NCBI RefSeq assembly: GCF_900184935.1
Contig: NZ_FXYE01000001.1
Location: 1,302,001-1,366,000 of the forward strand
Origin: Actibacterium lipolyticum
GTDB taxonomy: Bacteria > Pseudomonadota > Alphaproteobacteria > Rhodobacterales > Rhodobacteraceae
Length of the DNA stretch: 64,000 nucleotides
Reading direction: 5' to 3'
A model generated the notes under the pieces. That model saw only the letters and a program-made list of their open reading frames with translations. It was not told where the DNA came from and ran no database searches. The translations under genes were made by a program, and so were the position numbers. Of the stretch, positions 44,265 through 53,130 are shown piece after piece (the first letter of the stretch is position 1; the number at the start of each line of letters is the position of its first letter).

Positions 44265-46031
44265 TTAGTTGGCGGATGCCAACGCTTTAGGAAGCTTGAA
44301 CGTCCAGACCATGCCACCCTGGTTCAGGTAGTTGACCTTCTTGGCAACTTCACCACCCCAAAGTGGAACAGCACCGCCCCAGCCAGAGATGACCGAAACA
44401 TACTGCTCGCCGTCCTGTTCCCACGTCACAGGCTGACCAACGATGCCCGAACCCGTCTGGAACGACCACAGCTCTTCGCCGGTTTCATCGTCAAACGCGA
44501 TAAAGCGACCTTCAGGTGTGCCGGTGAACACAAGACCGCCAGCAGTGGTCATAACGCCACCCCAAAGTGGGGCATCGTTTTTGAATTCCCACTTCACTTC
44601 GCCGGAAACCGGGTCAAGCGCTTTCAGGCTGCCGATATAGTCTTCGAACAGTGGCTTGATGGTAAAGCCCGCACCAAGATAGGCCGCGCCTTTCTTATAG
44701 GTGATCGGCTCGTTCCAGATGTCCATGCCCCATTCGTTGGATGGAACGTAGAACAGGCCGGTTTTCGGGCTGTGCGCCATTGGCATCCAGTTTTTGCCGC
44801 CAAGGAAGGATGGAACAGCAAAGATGGTTTCACCCTTGTTGCCATCAGCCGCAGCAGCAGGGTTACCCGGACGGTTTTCTTCGTTGAAGATTGGGCGACC
44901 GTTTTCATCGATGCCAGCTGCCCAGCTGATGTCTTTTACGAATGGGTGCGCGGCAACGAATTTACCGTCTTCGCGATTCAGAACGTAGAAGAAGCCGTTA
45001 CGGTCAGCCGTACCAAAGCGTTTGTTGCCTTCGGGATCGGTGTAAGCAACGACTTCGTTCACACCGTCAAAGTCCCAGCCTTCGCGCGGTGTGGTCTGGA
45101 AGTGCCACTTGATTTCGCCCGTCGCGGGATCGATGCCGATACGCGATGCGGCGTAAAGGTTATCACCTTTGTTGCCTTCCATCGGCGTACCAGCGTCACG
45201 CAGGTGACTGTTCCAAGGGGCAGGGTTACCTGTACCGAAAATCAGCGTGTCTGTGTCAGCGTCGTAAGAGCCACCCAACCAGGTCGCGCCGCCGCCAGTT
45301 TTCCACATGTCACCGGGCCAAGTTGCGTTCAGGGTACCGGTCATGGTGGATTCTTCACCATTCAGGGTGCCCATGTGGCCTTCGATCACCGGACGTGTCC
45401 AAACTACTTCGCCGGTTTCGGCGTCACGTGCCTGAACTTCGCCAACGATACCGAATTCACCGCCAGAGTTACCGGTAATGATCAAGCCATTCACGATCAG
45501 CGGAGCAGCCGTGTAGGAATAGCCTGCCTTGTAGTCGGCAATTTTCTTGTTCCAAACCACGTCGCCGGTTTTCAGGTCTAGCGCAACGATGCGTGCATCC
45601 AACGTACCGAAGTAGATGTTGTTGCCATAGATTGCGCCGCCACGGTTGATAACGTCACAGCAGGGCAGGATGCCTTCGGGCAGGCGGGCATCGTACTGCC
45701 AAACTTCTGCGCCGGTTTTCAGGTCGATCGCGTACATGCGCGAATAGGACCCGGTGATGTACATCATGCCGTCATAAATAAGCGGCTGAGTTTCCTGACC
45801 ACGCTGCTTTTCGCCACCCAGCGAAAAGGCCCAAGCGGGGACAAGGTTGTCCACGTTGTCTTTGTTCAGCGTTTCCAGCGGGCTGAAGCGTTGCAAATGC
45901 CGCCCCATACCGTTTGTAACGATCTGGTTTGTGATTGACTGGTCGTTACGCAGGTCATCTTCTGTCACTTCAGCGTGTGCAACACCTGTTGCCAGTACGC
46001 TTGCCGCAACAGCTATAATAAACCGGTTCAT
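44265..46031 (-). CDS. PQQ-dependent alcohol dehydrogenase, lanthanide-type signature
   Basis: This 588-residue periplasmic quinoprotein (signal peptide 1-20, ending AHA) is an eight-bladed propeller oxidising primary alcohols to aldehydes. The vicinal disulfide cysteines are C124-C125. Metal ligands by alignment are E192 (SGGEFG), N269 (GTGNPAPWN) and the catalytic D320. WDFDGVN places a second Asp at D322, the residue that marks lanthanide-using XoxF and ExaF/PedH enzymes, where calcium MxaF has Ala. Overall sequence ([21 protein letters not shown]) is closer to ethanol than methanol dehydrogenases. PQQ synthesis genes are not in the window. Confidence 0.9.
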   Translation of the reverse strand: MNRFIIAVAASVLATGVAHAEVTEDDLRNDQSITNQIVTNGMGRHLQRFSPLETLNKDNVDNLVPAWAFSLGGEKQRGQETQPLIYDGMMYITGSYSRMYAIDLKTGAEVWQYDARLPEGILPCCDVINRGGAIYGNNIYFGTLDARIVALDLKTGDVVWNKKIADYKAGYSYTAAPLIVNGLIITGNSGGEFGIVGEVQARDAETGEVVWTRPVIEGHMGTLNGEESTMTGTLNATWPGDMWKTGGGATWLGGSYDADTDTLIFGTGNPAPWNSHLRDAGTPMEGNKGDNLYAASRIGIDPATGEIKWHFQTTPREGWDFDGVNEVVAYTDPEGNKRFGTADRNGFFYVLNREDGKFVAAHPFVKDISWAAGIDENGRPIFNEENRPGNPAAAADGNKGETIFAVPSFLGGKNWMPMAHSPKTGLFYVPSNEWGMDIWNEPITYKKGAAYLGAGFTIKPLFEDYIGSLKALDPVSGEVKWEFKNDAPLWGGVMTTAGGLVFTGTPEGRFIAFDDETGEELWSFQTGSGIVGQPVTWEQDGEQYVSVISGWGGAVPLWGGEVAKKVNYLNQGGMVWTFKLPKALASAN

Positions 46032-46139
46032 CGGTTTCCTCCCTATGCTGTCTTCTTAGCCGCCTGAACACCCGCGTGGGCGGGACCCTCGGCTGGGTCG
46101 CATTATCAAGTGAGCGATGCGCCCGCGAAATTGCACAAA

Positions 46140-46148
46140 GGTAGTAGA
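46140..46148. promoter_or_regulatory. shared activator element between PQQ dehydrogenase and ABC genes
   Basis: GGTAGTAGA lies in the 263-bp divergent gap. Read on the minus strand (TCTACTACC) a good -10, GATAAT (46107-46102), begins after a 32-base gap toward the dehydrogenase gene. Read on the plus strand, TTACAT (46167-46172) begins 19 bases after GGTAGTAG toward the ABC genes. One site could drive both directions. The 8-mer TCGCATTA is also repeated at 46098 and 46162. Confidence 0.55.
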
Positions 46149-46294
46149 GGGCCCGAGGGGCTCGCATTACATAAGATGCTGCCTGTCTTTGACCGGTGCA
46201 GGCGGCTGGCTAAAACTTGTTCGCAGAACCAATCCTTTGGTCCTATTCATGTTGCCGCGCATGGTGGTATTCTAAAAGAAATGGGAGGAATATC

Positions 46295-47269
46295 ATGACG
46301 TCACTCAAGTCACTGTTGGGGGCGGCCGTTGCTGTTGGAATTTCCGCAGTATCGGCTTTTGCTGAAACGCCTGTGCTGCGGGCGGCTGTGCTGGAATACG
46401 GCACGGTGAACTGGGAACTGGACACCATTAAGCATTATGGTCTGGATGCCGAAAATGGCTTCACTTTGGATGTTCAGGGTGTCGCGGGTGGTTCGGCCGC
46501 TCAGGTCGCGTTCCAAGGCGGCACTGCAGATGTGATCGTGTCTGATTGGCTGTGGGTGGCGCGTCAGCGCGCGGCGGGCAAAGACTTTGTGTTTATCCCG
46601 TATTCCAAGGCCGTGGGTGGCGTTTTGGTGCCCGAAAACAGCAGCGCCCAATCGCTGAGCGATCTTAAGGGCGGCAAAATTGGTATTGCAGGTGGCCCGC
46701 TTGATAAAAGCTGGCTGATCCTTCGTGCTTATGCGCAGCAAGAATACGGAATGGATCTGGCCGCGCAGACTGAACAGGTATTTGGCGCGCCGCCGCTGAT
46801 CTTCAAAACGGCACTGTCTGGTGACTTGGATGGCGCGATCAATTTCTGGCACTTCATGGCCAAGATGGAAGCAGCAGGCATGCGTAAGCTGGTTGATGTT
46901 GCGGATGCTGCGGCTGCCCTTGGGCTTGATCCGGAAACCCCGCTGTTGGGCTATGTCGTGAAGGGCGAACTGCTGCGCGACAATCCCGATCTGATCCACG
47001 GTCTGGCCAAAGCTTCGCGTGGGGCGAAAGACCTGTTGGCAAGCGACGATGCGGCGTGGGAGCGTTTGCGCGAGCGGATGAAAGCCAGCAACGAGGCGCA
47101 GTTTGACGGGCTGAAGGCTGGGTTCCGCGCTGGTATTCCAGCGGCCGGTCCCGTTGATGAAGCTGCGGCGGATCGTATGCTGCAACTGATGGCGCGTCTG
47201 GGCGGTGCTGACCTTGTTGGAGAGGCGACGACTCTGCCTGACGGTCTGTTCGTTCAGCCGGGTAGCTGA
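46295..47269 (+). CDS. NitT/TauT-type ABC substrate-binding protein
   Basis: The 324-residue protein has a signal peptide (cleavage near AFAET) and a SsuA/THI5-like binding fold with ENGFTLDVQGVAGGSAAQVAFQGGTADVIVSDWLW, typical of binders for nitrate, sulfonates, pyrimidine precursors and other small polar solutes. GGGAGGAA precedes ATG 46295. The ATPase follows after 8 bp, but no permease is adjacent; the matching permease class is found at 61499-62266. It is divergent from the PQQ dehydrogenase gene, suggesting import of something related to that pathway. Confidence 0.82.
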   Translation: MTSLKSLLGAAVAVGISAVSAFAETPVLRAAVLEYGTVNWELDTIKHYGLDAENGFTLDVQGVAGGSAAQVAFQGGTADVIVSDWLWVARQRAAGKDFVFIPYSKAVGGVLVPENSSAQSLSDLKGGKIGIAGGPLDKSWLILRAYAQQEYGMDLAAQTEQVFGAPPLIFKTALSGDLDGAINFWHFMAKMEAAGMRKLVDVADAAAALGLDPETPLLGYVVKGELLRDNPDLIHGLAKASRGAKDLLASDDAAWERLRERMKASNEAQFDGLKAGFRAGIPAAGPVDEAAADRMLQLMARLGGADLVGEATTLPDGLFVQPGS

Positions 47270-47277
47270 TCAAAACG

Positions 47278-47979
47278 ATGAACGGCGCAGTCGCTAATAC
47301 TCAGTCAAAGGACAGCGGCAACGCTGTCCTTTCGCTTGATCTGCAAGGGATGTCGTTCAAGGACACGCCGATTTTGGGCGCGCTTTCGTTTCAGGTTTTT
47401 CCGCATGAAACGCTTGCAATTACCGGCCCTTCGGGTGTCGGTAAGTCAACGCTGCTTAGGATAATTGCCGGGCTAGAACGTCGGTTTAAAGGTGACGTGC
47501 AAGCCCCTGATAATATTGGATTTGTATTTCAAGAGCCAACGCTTTTGCCGTGGCGAAATGCGCGGCAGAACATCTGCCTGACGGCACATGTAGACGCCAC
47601 CATAGCTGAGGCCGCCCTTGGCGAAGTTGGGCTGGGCGGGCTGGGGGATCGGTTCCCGATGCAGCTGTCACTTGGTCAACAACGCCGCCTGTCTTTGGCG
47701 CGGGCCTTTGCCAGCAGACCTGCGGTTTTGTTGATGGATGAACCCTTTGTCTCTCTCGACCCGGCACTATCGGATGAGATGATGAGCGTCTTCGAAGATT
47801 TGCGCGCCCGCACCGACGTCGCAACCGTTCTTGTCACCCATGTAGAGGCCGAGGCGAACAGGCTTGCTTCGCGTATCATAACGCTGGAAGGCACACCTGC
47901 GCAGATCGTAGATGAACGTCAGAATGCTGGGGCGTATTTCCAGTTGTCGGCGTCGGGTGTGACCTCATCCAGATCATAA
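47278..47979 (+). CDS. NitT/TauT-type ABC importer ATPase
   Basis: The 233-residue ATPase has Walker A GPSGVGKST (about 54-62), a Q-loop in FVFQEPTLLPWRNARQNI, the signature in QLSLGQQRRLSLARA and Walker B VLLMDEPFVSLDP. These are SsuB/TauB-type features. The signature reads LSLGQ rather than LSGGQ. It pairs with the binding protein upstream. Its 3' end overlaps the convergent Sel1-like gene by 61 bp, so one of the two C-termini is unusually constrained. Confidence 0.85.
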   Translation: MNGAVANTQSKDSGNAVLSLDLQGMSFKDTPILGALSFQVFPHETLAITGPSGVGKSTLLRIIAGLERRFKGDVQAPDNIGFVFQEPTLLPWRNARQNICLTAHVDATIAEAALGEVGLGGLGDRFPMQLSLGQQRRLSLARAFASRPAVLLMDEPFVSLDPALSDEMMSVFEDLRARTDVATVLVTHVEAEANRLASRIITLEGTPAQIVDERQNAGAYFQLSASGVTSSRS

Positions 47980-48449
47980 TCGGCGGCCTTTAACCGCCGG
48001 GCGATCTTTAGGCCATCTTCGGCGGCTTCATCGACCAGTTGGCGGCCGCGCGTTTCGTCTTGGGCGACGCCATGCCCACGCATCAGATCAATCCCATAGT
48101 TGAACTTGCCAACAGGGTCGCCCGATTCAGCGGCCTTACGGTCCCATTCTGCCGCGGCCTCTGGGTTGTATTCGCCGCCTAAGCCGTTGTTATCAAGCTG
48201 GCTCATCCAGGTCATTGCGCCTGAATACCCGGCTTCGGCGCAGACTTCGAATAGCTCGCGCGCCATTTCGTGGCGACCGCTTTTGGTGATCAGATATCCA
48301 GCCGCGCAGGTGGTCATGTCGGGCTTTCCCCGGCGGATGTTTTCCATCACACGGCCCATGGTCATTTCCTCGGGGTTTAGCGTGCCGCCCGTGTCAGCCA
48401 TTGCAGGCGAAACCAGAAATGCCGACAGAATTAATGTGCGTTTGAACAT
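47919..48449 (-). CDS. exported Sel1/TPR-like protein
   Basis: The 176-residue protein has a signal peptide (FLVSPAMADT) and Sel1-like helical repeats (about 70-155; AGYSGAMTWMSQL, GDPVGKFNYGIDLMRGHGVAQDE). Such proteins scaffold envelope complexes. It is carried among quinoprotein genes and has the island's CTACGACC element 60 bp upstream of its start, so it is probably part of that regulon. Function is unknown. Confidence 0.7.
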   Translation of the reverse strand: MFKRTLILSAFLVSPAMADTGGTLNPEEMTMGRVMENIRRGKPDMTTCAAGYLITKSGRHEMARELFEVCAEAGYSGAMTWMSQLDNNGLGGEYNPEAAAEWDRKAAESGDPVGKFNYGIDLMRGHGVAQDETRGRQLVDEAAEDGLKIARRLKAADYDLDEVTPDADNWKYAPAF

Positions 48450-48508
48450 TGCAACCTCCGTAATGGGTGGAGTTTAGCAAATCGCGTGTGCCGTTTCATC
48501 GGCGCTAT

Positions 48509-48517
48509 GGTCGTAGA
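48509..48517 (-). promoter_or_regulatory. CTAC(T/G)ACC element upstream of the Sel1-like gene
   Basis: Minus-strand TCTACGACCATAG matches the island element. The -10-like TAAACT (48476-48471) begins after a 32-base gap, the same spacing as at the PQQ dehydrogenase gene. Confidence 0.5.
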
Positions 48518-48522
48518 ACAGG

Positions 48523-49314
48523 TCAGCCTTTACGCCGTATCATCCCACGCGCTGGATCATAGCCCCACAGGGCAAGGGCAAGGAAGAACACGGTGGCCAG
48601 CAACGTCCACAGTAACGCCCATGGGTTCCACTGCTGATACAGCGCGAAACGGATCAGTTCGACCGCATGTGTGAACGGGTTCACTGCGCAGATATCGCGC
48701 AACAGGGTGGAGCTTTCGGCCATTTTCCACAGCGGATAAAGCGCGGATGACATGAAGAACATCGGGAAGATCACGAAGTTCATGACGCCTGCAAAATTTT
48801 CTAGCTGCTTAATGAAAGACGACAGCGCCAGCCCGAGCGCGCCCAGCATGACGCCCGCAATCACCAGTGCGGGCAGGGCAAGCACGTATCCAAGCCATGG
48901 AACCGTAATCCCCAACATCGCAGCGATCGCCAGAAAAGCGTAAACCTGAAGGATCGAAATCGCAGTGCTGCCGATCAGGCGGCACAGCAAAAGCCACCAT
49001 CGTGGCAGGGGGCTTGTTAGCAAAAGCCGCATCGACCCCATTTCGCGGTCATAGACCAGCGACAGCGACGATTGCATCCCGTTGAACAGCAGGATCATGC
49101 CGCAAAGGCCGGGCACGATGTAGATCTCGTAGGTGATATAGGTCTGATATGGCGGGATGATCGAAAGGCCCAGTGCTGCGCGAAACCCCGCAGCAAAGAC
49201 CAAAAGCCAGACCAACGGACGCACGAGAGCGGCAAGGAAGCGTTCGCGTTGATGCACAAAGCGCAGGGCCTCTCGCAGGACAATGGCGCGCAGTGCCGTA
49301 AGCCAACCGCTCAT
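48523..49314 (-). CDS. ABC-2 permease of the PQQ alcohol dehydrogenase system
   Basis: The 263-residue protein has six hydrophobic segments and an ABC-2 layout (VREALRFVHQRERFLAALVRPLVWLLVFAAGF at the start, FPMFFMSSALYPLWKM and YDPARGMIRR at the end). It overlaps its ATPase gene by ATGA. Exporters of this type recur beside PQQ alcohol dehydrogenases (PedC-like surroundings); the cargo is unknown, with efflux of a toxic alcohol or aldehyde a common guess. Confidence 0.85.
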   Translation of the reverse strand: MSGWLTALRAIVLREALRFVHQRERFLAALVRPLVWLLVFAAGFRAALGLSIIPPYQTYITYEIYIVPGLCGMILLFNGMQSSLSLVYDREMGSMRLLLTSPLPRWWLLLCRLIGSTAISILQVYAFLAIAAMLGITVPWLGYVLALPALVIAGVMLGALGLALSSFIKQLENFAGVMNFVIFPMFFMSSALYPLWKMAESSTLLRDICAVNPFTHAVELIRFALYQQWNPWALLWTLLATVFFLALALWGYDPARGMIRRKG

Positions 49315-50030
49315 GATTTGGTGCCTGTCATATCAAGGAAGACATCCGCGACGGGCCGGTCTTGGGCGATATCGGACGTGATGCCGTCCGCCAGAATTTG
49401 GCCGCGATGCAGAATGACCAGCCGATCATCCGGGTAAATCTCATCCGTCAGATGGGTGGCCCATAGGACAGTCAGGTTTTCGGATTGCGACAGGGAATGC
49501 ACATGTTCGGTGATCGCCCGGCGCGCGGCGGCGTCAAGACCGACGGTGGGTTCGTCCAGTAACAAAACCTCGGGCGCGTGGATAAGGCTGCGGGCGATTT
49601 CGGTGCGACGGCGGTGCCCGCCGTTCAGGTTGCGGGTCACTTCGTCTGCGCGTTCCAGCATATCAAGCTTTTCCAGCGCGGCGTCGATCCGCACCGCCGC
49701 GTCGCGCCCGGAAATGCCGTGAAGGGCTGCGAAATAGAACAGGTTGCGGCGCACTGTCAGGTCCAGATCAAGCGTCGTTTGCTGAAACACGACCCCGATT
49801 TTCGCAAGGGCAGCGCGCGGTTCGCGCGACAGATCATGACCGGCAACTGTGATCGAACCTTCAGACGATGTGAACAGGCGCGTCAGCAAGCCAAACAAGG
49901 TGGATTTGCCCGCGCCATTTGGCCCAAGCAGTGCGCAGAAGTCGCCGCGCGCGATGTCGAAACTGACACCGTTCAGCGCGCGTTTGGTTCCATAGGAAAA
50001 CCCAAGCTTCTGGACAGTAAGCCCGGTCAC
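49311..50030 (-). CDS. ABC ATPase of the PQQ alcohol dehydrogenase system
   Basis: The ATPase has Walker A GPNGAGKST, a Q-loop in VFQQTTLDLDLTVRRNL, the signature region LNGGHRRRTEIARSL (LNGGH in place of LSGGQ) and Walker B LLLDEPTVGLD. This fits the ATP-binding subunit family of PQQ-dependent alcohol dehydrogenase systems. I choose the GTG at 50030 (239 residues): GGAG lies 9 bases upstream, the product MTGLTVQKLGFSYG is a standard opening, and an island regulatory element at 50080-50088 would otherwise touch a start at 50072. The ATG at 50072 would add 14 residues. Confidence 0.85.
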   Translation of the reverse strand: MTGLTVQKLGFSYGTKRALNGVSFDIARGDFCALLGPNGAGKSTLFGLLTRLFTSSEGSITVAGHDLSREPRAALAKIGVVFQQTTLDLDLTVRRNLFYFAALHGISGRDAAVRIDAALEKLDMLERADEVTRNLNGGHRRRTEIARSLIHAPEVLLLDEPTVGLDAAARRAITEHVHSLSQSENLTVLWATHLTDEIYPDDRLVILHRGQILADGITSDIAQDRPVADVFLDMTGTKS

Positions 50031-50079
50031 GTCGATCCGCTCCGCAAAACTGTATCCTCCCCCAAGGCCCATCCATCTT

Positions 50080-50088
50080 GGTCGTAGT
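50080..50088 (-). promoter_or_regulatory. CTAC(T/G)ACC element upstream of the ABC ATPase gene
   Basis: Minus-strand ACTACGACCAAG matches the island element, 50 bp before the GTG start. A -10-like GATACA lies about 23 bases downstream, a less regular spacing than at other copies. Confidence 0.4.
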
Positions 50089-50139
50089 ATTCACGGGCTG
50101 GGCGCATAAGCAAACCCTTTATGCAGGAAAATAGGGCAC

Positions 50140-51096
50140 TTACGGGCGCAGTGCGGCCCCCCAAGGGAAACGTCCGACTTTGACCGACTTAATCGGTTTG
50201 CGCTTTGCCACATCAATAACGGTGACGTCGCCTGACACGCCATTCGTTGTGAACAGCAGGCTTTTGTCAGCGGAAAACGCCATGTGCCAGACGCGGCGAC
50301 CGACCAGAATGTAGTCTTCGACTTCAAAGGTTTCGGCGTTCACGACGGCAACGTGGTTCGATGGGCCAAGCGCGACAAAGACGGTTTTTTCGTCGGCGGT
50401 GAATTCAAACCCAACCGGCTGGACGCGGTCAGGGTGGACGCCTTGCACCTCAAACTGGATTTTGCCTTTTTCGGCTTGGGTGGCCGTATCAAAAACAGAA
50501 ACGGTTCCGCCGATTTCGGCACTGACCCACAATTCAGAGCCGCCTGCGGTGAATTCGGCGTGGCGTGGGCGCGAGTCGACCAATGTGTTGGCGAAAATCT
50601 CGCGCGTTTCCGTGTCGATCCAGTGGGCCATGTTGGTCGTTTCAGAGGTGGTGATAACAACGGCACCATCTGGCGACACGGCCATGCCTTCCGGTTCGAT
50701 CCCGACGTTGATCTGGGCGATGACTTTGCGGGTTTCGGTGTCGACCACGGTTGTGACGGCATCATCTTCGTTGGCGATGTAAAGATGCTTGTCGTTGGGG
50801 TGCAGGATGAACTGTTCGGGGTCTTCGCCGGACGGAAGGTCGTGCAGGATGTCACCGGTTTCAGGGTCCATCACCTGTACCGTGTCGCTGTCCGAAGCGC
50901 AGATATAAACCCGGCTGTAATCCTTTGAAAACGTAATGCCACGCGGGCGTTCGCCGGTTGGAATCGTGCGAGTGACCTCTAATGTTTCCACATTGATCAC
51001 GCTGATTGTGTCGTCTTTTTCATTGGTGACCCAGATTTCGGACGCTAAAGCAGGGGAGCTTAACATCAGGGCCACCGCGGTTACGGCACGTATCAT
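50140..51096 (-). CDS. PQQ-associated YVTN beta-propeller protein
   Basis: The 318-residue exported protein (signal ending near ALASE) contains repeated YVTN-type blades such as IWVTNEKDDTISVINVETLEVTRTI, YICASDSDTVQVMDPETGDIL and LYIANEDDAVTTVVDTETRKVI. It matches the beta-propeller family tied to PQQ-dependent catabolism. A role in binding or maturing a quinoprotein or its cytochrome is inferred. It lies 3 bp from the binding-protein gene upstream. Confidence 0.85.
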   Translation of the reverse strand: MIRAVTAVALMLSSPALASEIWVTNEKDDTISVINVETLEVTRTIPTGERPRGITFSKDYSRVYICASDSDTVQVMDPETGDILHDLPSGEDPEQFILHPNDKHLYIANEDDAVTTVVDTETRKVIAQINVGIEPEGMAVSPDGAVVITTSETTNMAHWIDTETREIFANTLVDSRPRHAEFTAGGSELWVSAEIGGTVSVFDTATQAEKGKIQFEVQGVHPDRVQPVGFEFTADEKTVFVALGPSNHVAVVNAETFEVEDYILVGRRVWHMAFSADKSLLFTTNGVSGDVTVIDVAKRKPIKSVKVGRFPWGAALRP

Positions 51097-51098
51097 GG

Positions 51099-52274
51099 TT
51101 ATTCCTTAAATGCGGTGCATTTGCTTTCAGGGCGATCCAGACCCAGCGTATCAAGCTCGGTCATTTGGTGTAGATACCCATCGATGGGCGCCTGCGCGAC
51201 AAGCGCGCGGTCTGTGACAATCGGGATGGGCTGGCGCAGTTGGCCGTTCCAGTCGCGATAATTCATTGGCCGCCCCTTAAATCCGCCCAACTCGAACGCG
51301 TCTGACAGGATGAAGCTGCGCAGGTCTTCGATCTGGTTGGAACCGGTGCGTGTCACGGCCTCGCCGATTGTGCGCAGGGCGGCCCAAGCGGCGTAGTCCT
51401 TTGAGCGCATGTCGCGCCCGGTGTGGTCATGGAACCTGCTTTGCAACTGCGCCGCGCCCCATTGTTCGACCACATGCGACCACGCTTGGGGGACCATGCC
51501 TTCCGATCCCGCGATGGGGCGGGGCAGCCATGTGTTATAGGCGATGTAACGCCCGAAATCACCGATCTCATCCGCGACCAACAGAACGTCGTGATCTTTG
51601 AAGTCCTGCGTGAACAGCGGAACCTCTTGTGCTGCGTTCCGGCGCATATCCGCATCGAAGACCCAGGTTTTTTCGTCCTGAATGGTCAGGCCGAACTTCC
51701 AGGCCGAGTATTTCAGGGCGTCGGAAAAACGGATGTCGCTTTCATGTGTGCCAGAGACGAGCGCAAGGTCGCTCCATTTTTTGCGGCCCAGAAACTGAAT
51801 CAGCGCGTCGCTGCGCATCACGTCGGATGGAATGCTATGCAGCAGGTTCGCCCTGCACGCGTCGTTGCGCAGTTCCACATCTGGGGCGGCAACATTGAAG
51901 ATCAGCGCGCCTTCGGCTTCGGGCAAATCCGCGACGCGCAAGATGTCGGCGGCAGGGGCATCCAACACAATGAAGGGCGACAGGTTCAGCGCCTCTTGGG
52001 CTGCACCCAACAGATCGCCACCAATTGGAACGTCCTGTAATTCCATTGAATAGTTGTGCCCAAGGAATTGGCCGGTTGTTTGGTTGTCTTTCAATCCAAC
52101 TTCGGCACCAGCGGGCCCCAAGTTTTCGGGGATCGGGTCAAGGTTCGACAAGACGGGGGGCTGTTTCACCTGTTGGCGAAGATAGGTAACGAGAACATCC
52201 ACATCAGCGCGCGCGTTTGAGCCGGTGATCACAAACAATGCAGCCGTGCTGGCCAAAAGACGCATTAGGCGCAT
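51099..52274 (-). CDS. PQQ alcohol dehydrogenase system ABC binding protein
   Basis: The 391-residue exported protein (signal ending near ARADVD) has a periplasmic binding fold of the branched-chain amino-acid type and contains segments typical of the family linked to PQQ alcohol dehydrogenase systems (VTYLRQQVKQPPVLSNLDPIPE, WAALRTIGEAVTRT). It is unusual that such a binding protein accompanies an ABC-2 exporter. It is first in the propeller/ATPase/permease series and divergent from the cytochrome c gene. Confidence 0.82.
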   Translation of the reverse strand: MRLMRLLASTAALFVITGSNARADVDVLVTYLRQQVKQPPVLSNLDPIPENLGPAGAEVGLKDNQTTGQFLGHNYSMELQDVPIGGDLLGAAQEALNLSPFIVLDAPAADILRVADLPEAEGALIFNVAAPDVELRNDACRANLLHSIPSDVMRSDALIQFLGRKKWSDLALVSGTHESDIRFSDALKYSAWKFGLTIQDEKTWVFDADMRRNAAQEVPLFTQDFKDHDVLLVADEIGDFGRYIAYNTWLPRPIAGSEGMVPQAWSHVVEQWGAAQLQSRFHDHTGRDMRSKDYAAWAALRTIGEAVTRTGSNQIEDLRSFILSDAFELGGFKGRPMNYRDWNGQLRQPIPIVTDRALVAQAPIDGYLHQMTELDTLGLDRPESKCTAFKE

Positions 52275-52364
52275 TACTCATCCTCCCATTTGGCGCAGGC
52301 TATCAACCTTCGCCCGATATCCGCCATTGGACGAAAGTCGGATTCCACATTCATCTTAAACCAA

Positions 52365-52374
52365 GGTCGAATAG
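52365..52374 (+). promoter_or_regulatory. GGTCGAATAG promoter element before the cytochrome c gene
   Basis: GGTCGAATAG ends 55 bases before the ATG, and the -10-like GTATCA (52394-52399) starts 19 bases after it. The same 10-mer, at the same distances from a -10-like box and from the start codon, precedes coxG. It resembles the reverse form of CTAC(T/G)ACC with two extra bases. Confidence 0.6.
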
Positions 52375-52428
52375 TCGCAGGTTTGATGGCGTTGTATCAG
52401 CGGCCGGAACCTTGAACGGGAGGATGAT

Positions 52429-53115
52429 ATGTTCTTGAGAAAGCAGTGGGCCGTGCTGGGTCTTGTGGCCGTCGCAGGTATGGCCAACGCACATGGCGAT
52501 GTCACACCACAAGCCATCAACACCGACGCGTTGCCCGATGTTGGCGAAGAGTGGCTAACGGAAAACCCATATCGCGGTATGGAAGAAGACGTTTGGAAAA
52601 CATCGATTGATATCGGTGACTCCGGCTATAACCAAAACTGTGCGCGTTGCCACGGCTTGGGCGGTGTGTCGGGCGGTCTTGCCCCCGATCTGCGTTACCT
52701 AGAGGCCGAAGAATACGGTGACGAATGGTACATTGAACGTTTTCGGACCGGCTATACCCAGAACGGGATCACCAAGATGCCAGCGTTCGGTGAATTGCTG
52801 GGTCAGAAAGCCGCTTGGGCGATCCGCACTTATATCGAAACACGCCCGGATGACGGTGCACTGGATGATTTCAGCGCGCGCCTGAAAGAAATCCGTGACG
52901 AATTAACTGTTTGGAGTGAAGCTGCCCCTGACGCAGCAGCAGTTGCCGCGGTTCAGGCTGAATTGGCAGAGATTGCCGGTCAGGTTGAAACCGGGTCCGG
53001 CGCGCCAATCGCCGACAGTGTGGCGCTTCGCGCTGCCAATCTTATCGCTGGGGATGCACCTAACTTTCACGGTGCAGCCGAAGCTTTGACAATCGGCCTG
53101 TCTGCAGCGCAGTAG
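52429..53115 (+). CDS. pedF: cytochrome c-550, PedF type
   Basis: The 228-residue periplasmic protein has a signal peptide (ending near ANAHG), one haem c motif C71-x-x-C74-H75 (CARCHG) and a likely Met ligand in ITKMPAFGE. It matches the PedF cytochromes that accept electrons from quinoprotein alcohol dehydrogenases and pass them to the terminal oxidase. The C-terminal 75 residues are Ala-rich and helical. GGGAGGATGAT precedes the ATG. Confidence 0.86.
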   Translation: MFLRKQWAVLGLVAVAGMANAHGDVTPQAINTDALPDVGEEWLTENPYRGMEEDVWKTSIDIGDSGYNQNCARCHGLGGVSGGLAPDLRYLEAEEYGDEWYIERFRTGYTQNGITKMPAFGELLGQKAAWAIRTYIETRPDDGALDDFSARLKEIRDELTVWSEAAPDAAAVAAVQAELAEIAGQVETGSGAPIADSVALRAANLIAGDAPNFHGAAEALTIGLSAAQ

Positions 53116-53130
53116 GCCGGAAGGGGGCAC

